DNA of 64,000 nt, from assembly GCA_035308025.1 (NCBI GenBank), contig DATGHL010000012.1:62001-126000 (forward strand), read 5' to 3'. The position numbers and the translations under genes are program-made. Each line of letters begins with the position of its first letter. Position 1 is the stretch's first letter. Source of the DNA: Candidatus Binataceae bacterium (GTDB taxonomy: Bacteria; Desulfobacterota; Binatia; Binatales; Binataceae). This document shows positions 24,754 through 32,236 of the stretch, piece after piece. Under the pieces are notes generated by a model that saw only the letters and a program-made list of their open reading frames with translations, made no database searches and had not been told where the DNA came from.

Positions 24754-25518
24754 ATGCCAGGAATGTTGCAGGGAAAAGCTGCGCTGGTGACCGGCGCGAG
24801 TTCCGGGATTGGCCGCGCTGCCGCGATTGCCTTCGCGCGCGAGGGCGCCCGCGTGCTCGTCGCCGACGTGACCGAGGAGGGCGGCCACGAGACCGTCAAA
24901 ATGATCAAGAGCGCCGGCGGCGAAGCTGTTTTCACGCGCTGCGACGTGGCGCGGGCCGCTGACGCTGAAGCGCTGGTGGCGACCGCAGTGCAGCATTTCG
25001 GCCGCCTTGATTGTGCCTACAACAACGCCGGCATCGCCGGCAAAATCGCGCGCACCGGCGACGAAACCGAAGAGGGCTTCGATCAGATCATCGCGATCAA
25101 CCTGCGCGGCGTCTGGCTCTGCATGAAGTACGAAATCCTGCAGATGGCGAAGCAGGAGTCGGGCGGCGCGATCGTCAACACGGCCTCGGTCGCGGGACTG
25201 GTCGGCTCGCAAGGGATGCCCGCCTACACGGCGTCGAAACACGGCGTGATCGGTTTGACGAAATCGGCGGCGCTCGAATACGCGCGCCACAATATTCGCG
25301 TCAACGCCGTCTGTCCCGGCGTGATCGATACGCCGATGGTCGGCGAGATGGTCGCGGCGGACCCGCGGCTCAAGGAGATTCTCGTCGGCACCGAGCCGGT
25401 GGCGCGGATGGGCAAGCCTTCCGAAATCGCCGAGGCGGTTACTTGGCTCCTGTCGGATTACGCCTCGTTCGTCACCGGGTGCGCGATGCCGGTCGATGGC
25501 GCCATGACCGCGCGCTAG
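24754..25518 (+). CDS. Short-chain dehydrogenase/reductase
   Basis: The 254-residue classical SDR has the NAD(P) motif TGASSGIGRAAAIAFA (about 14-29), the NNAGIAGKIA motif (about 90-99), the catalytic serine in NTASVAGLVGS, and YTASKHGVIGLTKSAALEYA with the catalytic Tyr and Lys (about 157-176). Adenine-site residues ADVTEE suggest NAD rather than NADP preference (an acidic residue at the end of the second strand). PGVIDTPM and the C-terminal VTGCAMPVDGAMTAR are as in FabG-like enzymes. Substrate unknown. AGGAG precedes the start. It is likely co-transcribed with the EthD gene. Confidence 0.92.
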   Translation: MPGMLQGKAALVTGASSGIGRAAAIAFAREGARVLVADVTEEGGHETVKMIKSAGGEAVFTRCDVARAADAEALVATAVQHFGRLDCAYNNAGIAGKIARTGDETEEGFDQIIAINLRGVWLCMKYEILQMAKQESGGAIVNTASVAGLVGSQGMPAYTASKHGVIGLTKSAALEYARHNIRVNAVCPGVIDTPMVGEMVAADPRLKEILVGTEPVARMGKPSEIAEAVTWLLSDYASFVTGCAMPVDGAMTAR

Positions 25519-25730
25519 CGCGAAAAGGCGACACCTCGGCGCTTTGGGCTGGCACGCCGTCAGCGCGACCGTGCTAGGATGCCGGTTTCGATTAAATAGC
25601 AGACGGCGACGCTCGCTATATCGCGATTATGAACAGCTTCGCAATTTGACAAAGCGGAGCACCGGGAGTAATTCTATACCTAACAGGTCCACTAATTTGT
25701 TTGGGCCTAGGATCGCAAGACGGGGACGGG

Positions 25731-26948
25731 ATGCTCAAACTGCCTATATACATGGACAACCACGCGACGACGCCGCTGGACCAGCGGGTGCTCGAAGCGA
25801 TGATGCCCTATTTTACGGAAAAATTCGGCAATGCCGCCAGCCGCAATCACAGCTTTGGCTGGGAGGCGGAGGAGGCGGTGGATCGCGCGCGCAATCAGAT
25901 CGCGGCGCTGATCAACGCCAAGCCCAAGGAGATCGTCTTTACCAGCGGCGCGACGGAATCGGACAACCTCGCGCTCAAAGGGATTATCGAATTCTACAAG
26001 GATAAGGGTAATCACATCATCACCTGTGTCACCGAACATAAGGCGATCCTCGACACGTGCCGCGCGCTCGAGCGCGGCGGCAAGGCGAGCGTGACCTATC
26101 TGCCGGTGGACAAGTACGGGATGGTGGACCCTGACGCTGTGCGCGCCGCGATTACCGACAAGACCGTGCTCATCTCGATCATGTACGCGAACAACGAGAT
26201 CGGCACGATCCATCCGATTCGCGAAATCGGCAAGATCGCCAAGGAAAAGGGCGTTCTGTTCCATTGCGACGCGGTGCAGGCGGCGGGCAAAATCGCGGTC
26301 GATATGGATCGCGACGGAGTCGACCTCGCGTCGCTCAGCGCGCACAAGATTTACGGTCCCAAGGGGATCGGCGCGATGTACGTGCGGTCGAAGGGGCCGC
26401 GGGTGCGGCTCACTGCGCAGATGGACGGCGGCGGGCACGAGCGCGGGATGCGCTCAGGTACGCTGAACGTGACCGGAATTGTTGGTTTGGGTAAGGCTTG
26501 CGAGCTTGCCCAGGCCGAGATGGCCGACGAGGGCCGCCGCCTGATCGATTTGCGCAACAAGCTCCAGGCGGGTCTCTTCGAGCGGCTGGAAGAGGTCTCG
26601 TTGAACGGCCATCCGACCGAGCGGCTGCCGGGTAACCTCAACGTGAGCTTCGCTTATGTCGAAGGCGAATCGCTGCTGATGGGTATCAGCGACGTCGCGG
26701 TCAGCTCCGGCTCGGCCTGCACCTCGGCGACGCTCGAGCCTTCGTATGTGATTCGCGCGCTCGGCGTCAGCGAGGAGTTGGCGCACAGCTCGATCCGCTT
26801 CGGGCTCGGACGCTTCAACACGGAAGAGGAAGTTGATTTCGTGACCGAGCGGGTGACCAAAGAAGTCAGCCGGCTGCGCGAAATGTCGCCGCTTTACGAG
26901 ATGGCCAAGGAAGGGATCGACCTCAAATCAGTCAATTGGAAGGACTAG
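25731..26948 (+). CDS. iscS: Cysteine desulfurase IscS
   Basis: IscS takes sulfur from cysteine and passes it to the IscU scaffold. The 405-residue PLP enzyme shows [18 protein letters not shown] at the N-terminus, [28 protein letters not shown], the PLP lysine in [16 protein letters not shown], and the catalytic cysteine in [20 protein letters not shown]. The group I layout and the operon match IscS rather than SufS. The ATG at 25731 is preceded by GGGGACGGG; the frame is open ten codons upstream. The TAG stop lies inside copy B of the intergenic repeat. The 212-base leader region has TTGACA at 25646 but no well-spaced -10. No iscR gene precedes it. Confidence 0.96.
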   Translation: MLKLPIYMDNHATTPLDQRVLEAMMPYFTEKFGNAASRNHSFGWEAEEAVDRARNQIAALINAKPKEIVFTSGATESDNLALKGIIEFYKDKGNHIITCVTEHKAILDTCRALERGGKASVTYLPVDKYGMVDPDAVRAAITDKTVLISIMYANNEIGTIHPIREIGKIAKEKGVLFHCDAVQAAGKIAVDMDRDGVDLASLSAHKIYGPKGIGAMYVRSKGPRVRLTAQMDGGGHERGMRSGTLNVTGIVGLGKACELAQAEMADEGRRLIDLRNKLQAGLFERLEEVSLNGHPTERLPGNLNVSFAYVEGESLLMGISDVAVSSGSACTSATLEPSYVIRALGVSEELAHSSIRFGLGRFNTEEEVDFVTERVTKEVSRLREMSPLYEMAKEGIDLKSVNWKD

Positions 26949-27019
26949 TGGAGCGCGGTTGCCGCGCGGAGCGAGCAGGCGAGTCCGCGAGCTGCGTCAA
27001 AAGTTAAGATTTTCGCAGA
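26945..27019 (+). repeat. Intergenic modular repeat, copy B
   Basis: This copy starts CTAGTGGAGCGCGG, overlapping the iscS stop codon, continues through GCGCGGAGCGAGCAGGCGAG, then TCCGCGAGCTGCGTCAAAAG. Blocks shared with copy A (9456-9597) and copy C (36791-36960) are CTAGYGGAGCGC, GCGCGGAGCGAGCAGG and GCGAGTCYGCGAGCTGCG. It makes up most of the 91-base gap between iscS and iscU, ending about 20 bases before the iscU ATG. Confidence 0.85.
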
Positions 27020-27039
27020 AACCCGGTTTGGTGAAAAAG

Positions 27040-27462
27040 ATGGCTTATTCAGACAAGGTAATCGACCACTACACGAACCCGCGCAACGTCGGCAGCTTCG
27101 CCAAGGGCGAGGACAATGTCGGCACGGGAGTCGTCGGCGCGCCGGAATGCGGCGATGTCATGAAGCTGCAGCTCAAGATCAATCCCGACAGCGGGTTGAT
27201 CGAGGATGCCAAGTTCAAGACCTTCGGCTGCGGCAGCGCGATAGCAAGCTCGAGCTACGTGACCGAGCTGGTCAAAGGCAAGCACGTCGACGAGGCGCTG
27301 GCGATCAAGAACATGGCGATCGTCAAGGAGCTGAATCTGCCGCCGGTCAAGATTCACTGTTCCGTGCTGGCCGAAGACGCGATCAAGGCGGCGATCTCCG
27401 ATTGGCGCAAGCATCAGGAGAGTGCGGCTGCGACTGATCAAAAGAAAGTCGAGCAGGGCTGA
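27040..27462 (+). CDS. iscU: Fe-S cluster assembly scaffold IscU
   Basis: IscU is the scaffold on which Fe-S clusters are built. The 140-residue protein begins MAYSDKVIDHYTNPRNVGSF and has the three cluster cysteines in APECGDVMKLQL, TFGCGSAIASSSY and VKIHCSVLAEDA, with the conserved aspartate next to the first. LPPVKIHCS is close to the LPPVK motif that the chaperone HscA recognises; here it reads LNLPPVKIHCS. The C-terminal tail after about residue 125 is extra. The ATG at 27040 is used because conservation starts there, while the open frame upstream is repeat sequence; the ribosome site is weak. Confidence 0.95.
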   Translation: MAYSDKVIDHYTNPRNVGSFAKGEDNVGTGVVGAPECGDVMKLQLKINPDSGLIEDAKFKTFGCGSAIASSSYVTELVKGKHVDEALAIKNMAIVKELNLPPVKIHCSVLAEDAIKAAISDWRKHQESAAATDQKKVEQG

Positions 27463-27477
27463 GCGAGGCTGAATCAG

Positions 27478-27792
27478 GTGGTAACGCTCTCTGAGAACGC
27501 AGTCGGGAAGATTAAGCAGTTGGCGGCCGACAAGCCCGACGCCGGACTGCGCGTCAAAGTCGTGGGCGGCGGATGCTCCGGGCTATCGTATCGAATGGAG
27601 ATCGATAGCGCCAAAGAGCGCGACAAGATCTTTGAGCGCGACGGCGCCAGATTGATCGTCGATAAGAAAAGTTTTCTCTATCTCAACGGTTCGGAGCTCG
27701 ATTACGCCGAGGATCTCATGGCGTCGGGGTTCCGGCTGGTCAACCCCAACGCCAAGCGCAGCTGCGGATGCGGGGAATCGTTCACGGTATGA
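27478..27792 (+). CDS. iscA: IscA/HesB-type iron-sulfur carrier
   Basis: The 104-residue A-type carrier protein has the three conserved cysteines, GGGCSGLSYRME (about 31-42) and KRSCGCGESFTV (about 93-104), and the family pattern LSENAVGKIKQL at the start. A-type carriers receive clusters from IscU and deliver them to targets. It starts at a GTG 15 bases after iscU. Whether it is strictly IscA or ErpA-like cannot be told from the sequence, but its place in the operon favours IscA. Confidence 0.92.
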   Translation: MVTLSENAVGKIKQLAADKPDAGLRVKVVGGGCSGLSYRMEIDSAKERDKIFERDGARLIVDKKSFLYLNGSELDYAEDLMASGFRLVNPNAKRSCGCGESFTV

Positions 27793-27840
27793 GGCCGCGG
27801 GCTCGGGTCGAGTTTAGAATCCGGATCGGGTTTACGACTA

Positions 27841-28491
27841 ATGGTTCGATGTCCGTCATGCGCGCGGCTGCAGGAGCCGCGCCTCATCTGCTCTGAATGC
27901 GCCGCGCCGCTGGCCTGCAATCTCGACTGCTTTGCTGCGCTCGGTCTCGCGCGCAAGCTGCAAATTGATCAACGCCTGCTCGAGCAGGCCTATCACGACC
28001 TCGGCCGCCGGCTCCATCCGGATCGCTTCGCCAATGCCCCGGCAAAATTGCGCGATCTCAGCTTGCGGGCAACCGCGCTCCTGACTCGCGCCTACCGGAC
28101 TCTGCGTGAGCCGGTCAATCGCGGCCTCTATTGGCTGGAACTCAATGGCCGCAAGCTCGCCGAGAACAACCAGGTGCCCGCCGAATTGGCTGCGATCGTC
28201 TTCGCGGCTCAGGAAGAACTAAGCGAGTTGCGCGCGGCGGGTTCGCGCTACGAAGTTGAAGGAGTTGCCGTCGAAGCGATGGCCGTCATCGAACGGCAGG
28301 GGCAGGTGATGCGGATGCTCGAAGGCCTCGCAGGCGAGCTCGAAGCCAACTTTATGGCTTTTGATCGGATCGAAGCTCAGCCGTCCGAGGAGCTGTTCAA
28401 TGAACTTAAAAGGATCTTATCGGCGATGGCTTATCTGACCACACTGACGAGAGACATCGCAAAAGCCCTTGACAGGAGGGCCGCAGCCTGA
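27841..28491 (+). CDS. hscB: Co-chaperone HscB with N-terminal zinc-finger-like motif
   Basis: HscB is the J-protein that brings IscU to HscA and stimulates its ATPase. The 216-residue protein has a J-domain with the HPD motif in GRRLHPDRFANAPAKLRDLS (about 59-78) after CFAALGLARKLQIDQRLLEQ, and a C-terminal three-helix IscU-binding region. Its first 20 residues hold CPSCARLQEPRLICSEC, two CxxC pairs. E. coli HscB lacks this, but eukaryotic HSC20/HSCB has a similar N-terminal tetracysteine zinc domain. It lies between iscA (48 bases before) and hscA (92 bases after). Confidence 0.9.
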   Translation: MVRCPSCARLQEPRLICSECAAPLACNLDCFAALGLARKLQIDQRLLEQAYHDLGRRLHPDRFANAPAKLRDLSLRATALLTRAYRTLREPVNRGLYWLELNGRKLAENNQVPAELAAIVFAAQEELSELRAAGSRYEVEGVAVEAMAVIERQGQVMRMLEGLAGELEANFMAFDRIEAQPSEELFNELKRILSAMAYLTTLTRDIAKALDRRAAA

Positions 28492-28583
28492 GAAAACAGT
28501 TCTTTCGCGCGAAGCCGGATCATAAGCTGTTCTTTACGGACGGCAATCCCGCATATTAGAGAATCGAAGATTAGAAGATTGCG

Positions 28584-30407
28584 ATGTCGCGTATTTTTGG
28601 CATAGACCTCGGCACTACCAACAGCCTGATTGCCGTGATGGAGCAAGGCGCGCCACGCGTCTTCGCCGAGCCGTCGGCGGGAAATGCGCTGCTGCCCTCA
28701 GTAGTTGCGTTGCGGCCCGACGGCGCCGCCGAGGTGGGAAGCGCGGCGATCGCGCTTGAAACCAACGGTGACGCCAACGCGATCGTCGTGCGATCGGTAA
28801 AACGCTACATGGGTTTGGGCGGGGCCGACCTGGCGGAGGAAGACCGCCGGCGCTATGCGTTCGACACCGCCGGAGCGGTGGTGCGCTTTCAGGCCGGCGC
28901 GCGGGCCTATACGCCGTCGCAAATTTCAGCGGCGATCCTGCGTGAGTTGAAACGGCGCGCGGAAGCCGTACTCGGCGGTGAAAAGGTCGAGCGCGTGGTG
29001 ATCACGGTGCCGGCCTATTTCAACGACGGCCAGCGGCAGGCGACGCGCGACGCCGGACGGCTGGCCGGACTCGAAGTCGTGCGGCTGGTGAACGAGCCGA
29101 CCGCAGCGTCGCTCGCGTACGGCTTGGAGAAAGCCGCGGAAGGTCAGAGCGCAGCAGAAGGTAAAATCGCGGTGTACGATTTTGGCGGCGGGACTTTCGA
29201 TATTTCCATCCTGAATATTAAGGGTGGAATTTTCGAGGTGCTCGCCACCAACGGCGATACTCATCTGGGCGGCGACGACATTGATCGCGCTCTGGTCGAG
29301 TGGATGCTGGGCGGAATACCGGCGGATCGCGAGTCCTGGACGGCGGCGCGAGCGGCCGCCGAGGCGGCCAAGCGAGCGCTGAGCACGGAGTCGACGACGG
29401 CGACCCGCGTCGAGCTGAAAGATCGCACGATCGCCAAGAATATCAACCGCGCCGAACTCGAGGCCATCGCCGCGCCGTTCGTCGATCGCACGATCGCATG
29501 TTGTGAGCGCGCGCTGGCCGACGCCGGACTCACTCCGAGCCAGATCGATGCGGTCGTGCTGGTCGGCGGCTCAACGCGGATGCCGCTGGTGCGGCGGCGA
29601 GTCGTCGCTTGCTTTGGCCGCGAGCCGCTGGCCTCGCTCGATCCAGACGAAGTGGTCGCGCGCGGCGCGGCGGTGCAGGCCGGCGTGCTGATGGGCACGC
29701 AGGGCGACATGCTGCTGCTCGACGTCGTGCCGTTGTCGCTCGGGATCGAGACCATGGGCGGGGTGATGGAACGCCTGATTCATCGCAATACGACGATCCC
29801 GACCAGCACCACTGACAACTTTACGACCGCGGTCGATAATCAGACGCATGTGGATATCCACGTGCTGCAGGGCGAGCGCGAGCTGGCGTCGGATTGCCGC
29901 AGCCTGGCGCGCTTCAAGCTCGGACCGCTGGCGCCGCAGCCCGCGGGACTGCCGCGGATCGAGGTCACTTTCCTTGTCGACGCTAACGGTATCCTGAATG
30001 TGACCGCGCGGGATGAGCGCAGCGGACAGGAACATTCGGTCGATGTGAAGCCGAGTTATGGGCTGACTGACGACGAGATCGAGCGGATGCTCGAGGAGTC
30101 GATCGATCTGGGCGAAGAGGATATTGAGCAGCGCCTGTTGATAATCGCGCGCAACGACGCTCAACAGATAATGACAGCGCTGCGCAAGCAGCTTAAGGAT
30201 TATGCGGGGCTGATCGAAGCAGGTGAGCGCGCGCGAATGGAAGCGCTTGCCGCGGAGTTGGAGGTGGCGCGCGATGGCGTCGATCGGGAACGGATTGCGC
30301 ATCTGGTCGAGGTACTGAATGAAGTCAGCACGCCGTTTGCCGAACGGATCATGGATCAGGCGCTGCGCTCGGCGGTCGAGAAGCACACGCTCGAGCAGAT
30401 TTCGTGA
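28584..30407 (+). CDS. hscA: Hsp70-type chaperone HscA
   Basis: The 607-residue Hsp70 protein releases clusters from IscU together with HscB. ATPase-domain motifs are FGIDLGTTNSLIAVME (about 5-20), ERVVITVPAYFNDGQRQATR, LVNEPTAASLAYGLE, AVYDFGGGTFDISILN and VVLVGGSTRMPLVRRRV. The substrate domain includes DVVPLSLGIETMGGVMERLI and ITVTARDE-like NVTARDERSG. Assignment as HscA rather than DnaK rests on its place after hscB and before iscX, its short lid region and lack of the acidic DnaK tail. Confidence 0.93.
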   Translation: MSRIFGIDLGTTNSLIAVMEQGAPRVFAEPSAGNALLPSVVALRPDGAAEVGSAAIALETNGDANAIVVRSVKRYMGLGGADLAEEDRRRYAFDTAGAVVRFQAGARAYTPSQISAAILRELKRRAEAVLGGEKVERVVITVPAYFNDGQRQATRDAGRLAGLEVVRLVNEPTAASLAYGLEKAAEGQSAAEGKIAVYDFGGGTFDISILNIKGGIFEVLATNGDTHLGGDDIDRALVEWMLGGIPADRESWTAARAAAEAAKRALSTESTTATRVELKDRTIAKNINRAELEAIAAPFVDRTIACCERALADAGLTPSQIDAVVLVGGSTRMPLVRRRVVACFGREPLASLDPDEVVARGAAVQAGVLMGTQGDMLLLDVVPLSLGIETMGGVMERLIHRNTTIPTSTTDNFTTAVDNQTHVDIHVLQGERELASDCRSLARFKLGPLAPQPAGLPRIEVTFLVDANGILNVTARDERSGQEHSVDVKPSYGLTDDEIERMLEESIDLGEEDIEQRLLIIARNDAQQIMTALRKQLKDYAGLIEAGERARMEALAAELEVARDGVDRERIAHLVEVLNEVSTPFAERIMDQALRSAVEKHTLEQIS

Positions 30408-30458
30408 TGCTCAGGGTCGTGATGTTCAGGGTTTGACAGAACCGGAGGCGACGGCGCG

Positions 30459-30677
30459 ATGGGTTTGAAGTGGGATCAGGCCGAGGATTTGGCGGAGGTG
30501 CTGGCGGAAAATCATCCGGGGCTGAATCCGCTCGACGTGCGCTTTGTCGATCTGCGGCAATGGGTGATTGACCTCGATGAGTTCGAGGACGACCCGGCGG
30601 GTTCCAACGAGAGCAAGCTCGAAGCGATTCAGATGGCGTGGAATGAGCTTTACGAGGAGCGCTCCGAAGACGACTGA
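30459..30677 (+). CDS. iscX: IscX (YfhJ) Fe-S assembly regulator
   Basis: The 72-residue acidic protein matches E. coli IscX from the first residues (MGLKW) through VRFVDLRQWVIDLDEFEDDP and SNESKLEAIQMAWNELYEE. IscX binds IscS and iron and adjusts the rate of cluster assembly. It follows hscA by 51 bases. The gene usually between hscA and iscX, fdx, is missing here. Confidence 0.95.
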   Translation: MGLKWDQAEDLAEVLAENHPGLNPLDVRFVDLRQWVIDLDEFEDDPAGSNESKLEAIQMAWNELYEERSEDD

Positions 30678-30848
30678 ATAAACGGATGACGACTGCGTTA
30701 CATCTGAATAGAGGGTAAGCGCGATCGCCCCTTAGATTTGTAGATCGGAATTCAGGATTTCGTCCAAAAGAGTGCGTAGATTTTAAAACAAGTTCCTAGA
30801 TTTGAAGCGATTACTTAGGTTTACTTAGATTTGAAGGAGGTGGCGGCG
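30678..30848 (+). promoter_or_regulatory. AT-richer leader with clustered CTTAGATTTG-like motifs
   Basis: The gap between iscX and the next gene is lower in GC than its surroundings and holds five related motifs: CTTAGATTTG (30731), GTAGATTTTA (30776), CTAGATTTGA (30796), CTTAGGTTTA (30814) and CTTAGATTTG (30824). The last two are a tandem 10-base repeat. They could be an operator or the remains of a slipped repeat; no known regulator site is matched. Confidence 0.45.
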
Positions 30849-31454
30849 GTGGAAGCGCGGGTTGATCACGGAGGAAAGATGCAAGAGAAGGAAACCTTGG
30901 ACGAAAAGCTGCCCGGGCTGTTCGAGCCTGACACGCTTTTGCCCATCCAGTATTTCGAGGCGATGCGCAAAAAGCATCTGCTCGAAGGCGAGAAGCGCTT
31001 GATCTTGAGCGTGCTCGAAGACGCGGTCGAATGCTTCATGAAGTGTATCGACGCGTCGAGCAGCAAGGGTCAGCGGCTGTTTCGCGACGCCGACGAATGG
31101 ATTGCTCTCGAGGACAAGCATTGGGTCTTTTCGTTCGACAACGTCTGCGAGATGCTCGATATAAACCCCGAGTACCTGCGGCGCGGGCTCAAGCAGTGGA
31201 AGCAGCGCAAGATCGAGGCGCTCGAGCGGGCGGCTGCGGCGCGGCTGGAGGCGGCGGCTAATCCGGTGATTGTCATCGAGGAACCGCCGGCCATGATTGA
31301 GCCGGTCCGCGCAACCGAGACGGCGAAGCCAGCGTTGGCACGCACCGCGAAAGTGTTCGCTCCGCGGCGCCAGCGCGGTCATGTCGGTAGCGGCAAAGCT
31401 ACGCCGGTGCGCGCTCACACAGCCGCGCGCAATCTGCGCAAAGCTCGCGCCTGA
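30849..31454 (+). CDS. Conserved protein of unknown function
   Basis: This protein of about 200 residues has a conserved-looking core, LPIQYFEAMRKKHLLEGEKR, LILSVLEDAVECFMKCI, and FSFDNVCEMLDINPEYLRRG, followed by a basic, alanine-rich tail (from about 130) with no predicted structure. I have seen this type of core in deltaproteobacterial-type genomes without assigned function. The segment LRRGLKQWKQRKIEALERA might be a DNA- or RNA-contacting helix. Two starts are supported: GTG at 30849 with an ideal AAGGAGGTG site 7 bases before (chosen) and ATG at 30879 after GGAGGA. A strong terminator follows its stop. Confidence 0.65.
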   Translation: MEARVDHGGKMQEKETLDEKLPGLFEPDTLLPIQYFEAMRKKHLLEGEKRLILSVLEDAVECFMKCIDASSSKGQRLFRDADEWIALEDKHWVFSFDNVCEMLDINPEYLRRGLKQWKQRKIEALERAAAARLEAAANPVIVIEEPPAMIEPVRATETAKPALARTAKVFAPRRQRGHVGSGKATPVRAHTAARNLRKARA

Positions 31455-31481
31455 GCGGCCGCAGCAAGATTCGTTAATCCG

Positions 31482-31518
31482 GAGAGGCGGTCCTCGAAGG
31501 GCCGCCTCTCACCTTTTT
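31482..31518 (+). terminator. Rho-independent terminator
   Basis: A 12-bp stem (GAGAGGCGGTCC with GGGCCGCCTCTC, one T-G pair) with a TCGAA loop is followed by ACCTTTTT. It lies 28 bases after the stop of the preceding plus-strand gene and before the convergent ferritin-like gene. It is the clearest intrinsic terminator in the window. Confidence 0.88.
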
Positions 31519-31562
31519 CGCGTGTCGGCTGCGCCGGCGCTGGCGCGCGACCCGGTACAGGT

Positions 31563-32105
31563 TTACCCGCTGGAGGCGGTTTTGCGCAGCGTCTCGGCGT
31601 GATGGTTGACGAGTTCGTCGCAGCGCTGGAGCATCGCCGGATCGTGGCAGTGGCGCTCGATCATATAACTCAATTCGCCGAGGTCATGGACTAGCAGGCG
31701 CTGGCAGCGCGCGTACTCGTCGTGCTGCTGCAGTGCGATCAGCAGATCGCCGACCAGATCCTCGAGCTCGGTCTCCTCGACTTCGAGCGCGATCGCGAGC
31801 GCCCGTTCGATCCCAAGGGTCTCCGCGGGCGCGCCGAGATGACGCTCGAGCAGCGCCCGCAGGCGCGCGATAACGTCATCCTGCATCGGTACCGGACTCG
31901 GACGTTCGAGCACGCCCTCGAATTCGAGGACGGTCGCGACCAACTCGAGCGCGCCGACATGGCGCGCTTCATCACGCGCCATCCCGAACCAGAACTCATG
32001 CTGCGCCGGGTTTTCCCGGAAGATTTTGGCGAAGCGCGCATAGAGCGCCATGCTGCGCCGTTCCAAAGCAGTCGTGGTCTCGAGGACCTCGCGGGTGGTC
32101 GGCAC
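31563..32105 (-). CDS. Ferritin/rubrerythrin-like four-helix protein
   Basis: The product of about 180 residues appears to be a four-helix bundle with a diiron-type pattern. Helix 1 has TTREVLETTTALERRSMALY, helix 2 FGMARDEARHVGALELVATV (ExxH in DEARH), helix 3 ALEVEETELEDLVGDLL, and helix 4 LVHDLGELSYMIERH. The EARH motif with glutamates in helices 1 and 3 resembles rubrerythrin and the COG1633 ferritin-like group. Function (iron storage, peroxide removal or simply structural) is not known. The start is uncertain: the frame is open far upstream into rny, and GTG at 32105 is the only candidate that fits the fold, with no clear ribosome site. Confidence 0.65.
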   Translation of the reverse strand: MPTTREVLETTTALERRSMALYARFAKIFRENPAQHEFWFGMARDEARHVGALELVATVLEFEGVLERPSPVPMQDDVIARLRALLERHLGAPAETLGIERALAIALEVEETELEDLVGDLLIALQQHDEYARCQRLLVHDLGELSYMIERHCHDPAMLQRCDELVNHHAETLRKTASSG

Positions 32106-32197
32106 AGCCAGGACTTTAACGCGGCCCGGGTCCTCCGGTAAAGCAGTCGGGCACCCGCTCCCTTGAACGAGCTTTGGACGAGGGCGAGGAGCCTGCT

Positions 32198-32226
32198 GCG
32201 AGCAGCGGCGGGGCGCCGCTGCTCGC
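32198..32226 (-). terminator. Stem-loop after rny
   Basis: A perfect 12-bp inverted repeat (GCGAGCAGCGGC / GCCGCTGCTCGC) with a 5-base loop lies 11 bases beyond the rny stop. No T-run follows, so it could stop transcription weakly or protect the rny mRNA end. Confidence 0.55.
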
Positions 32227-32236
32227 AGAAGCAACG

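Noticed and set aside
25646-25688. IscR-type operator before iscS
   Set aside because: There is an ACCT-AAC-AGGT palindrome, but it does not match either IscR site class and no iscR gene is present.
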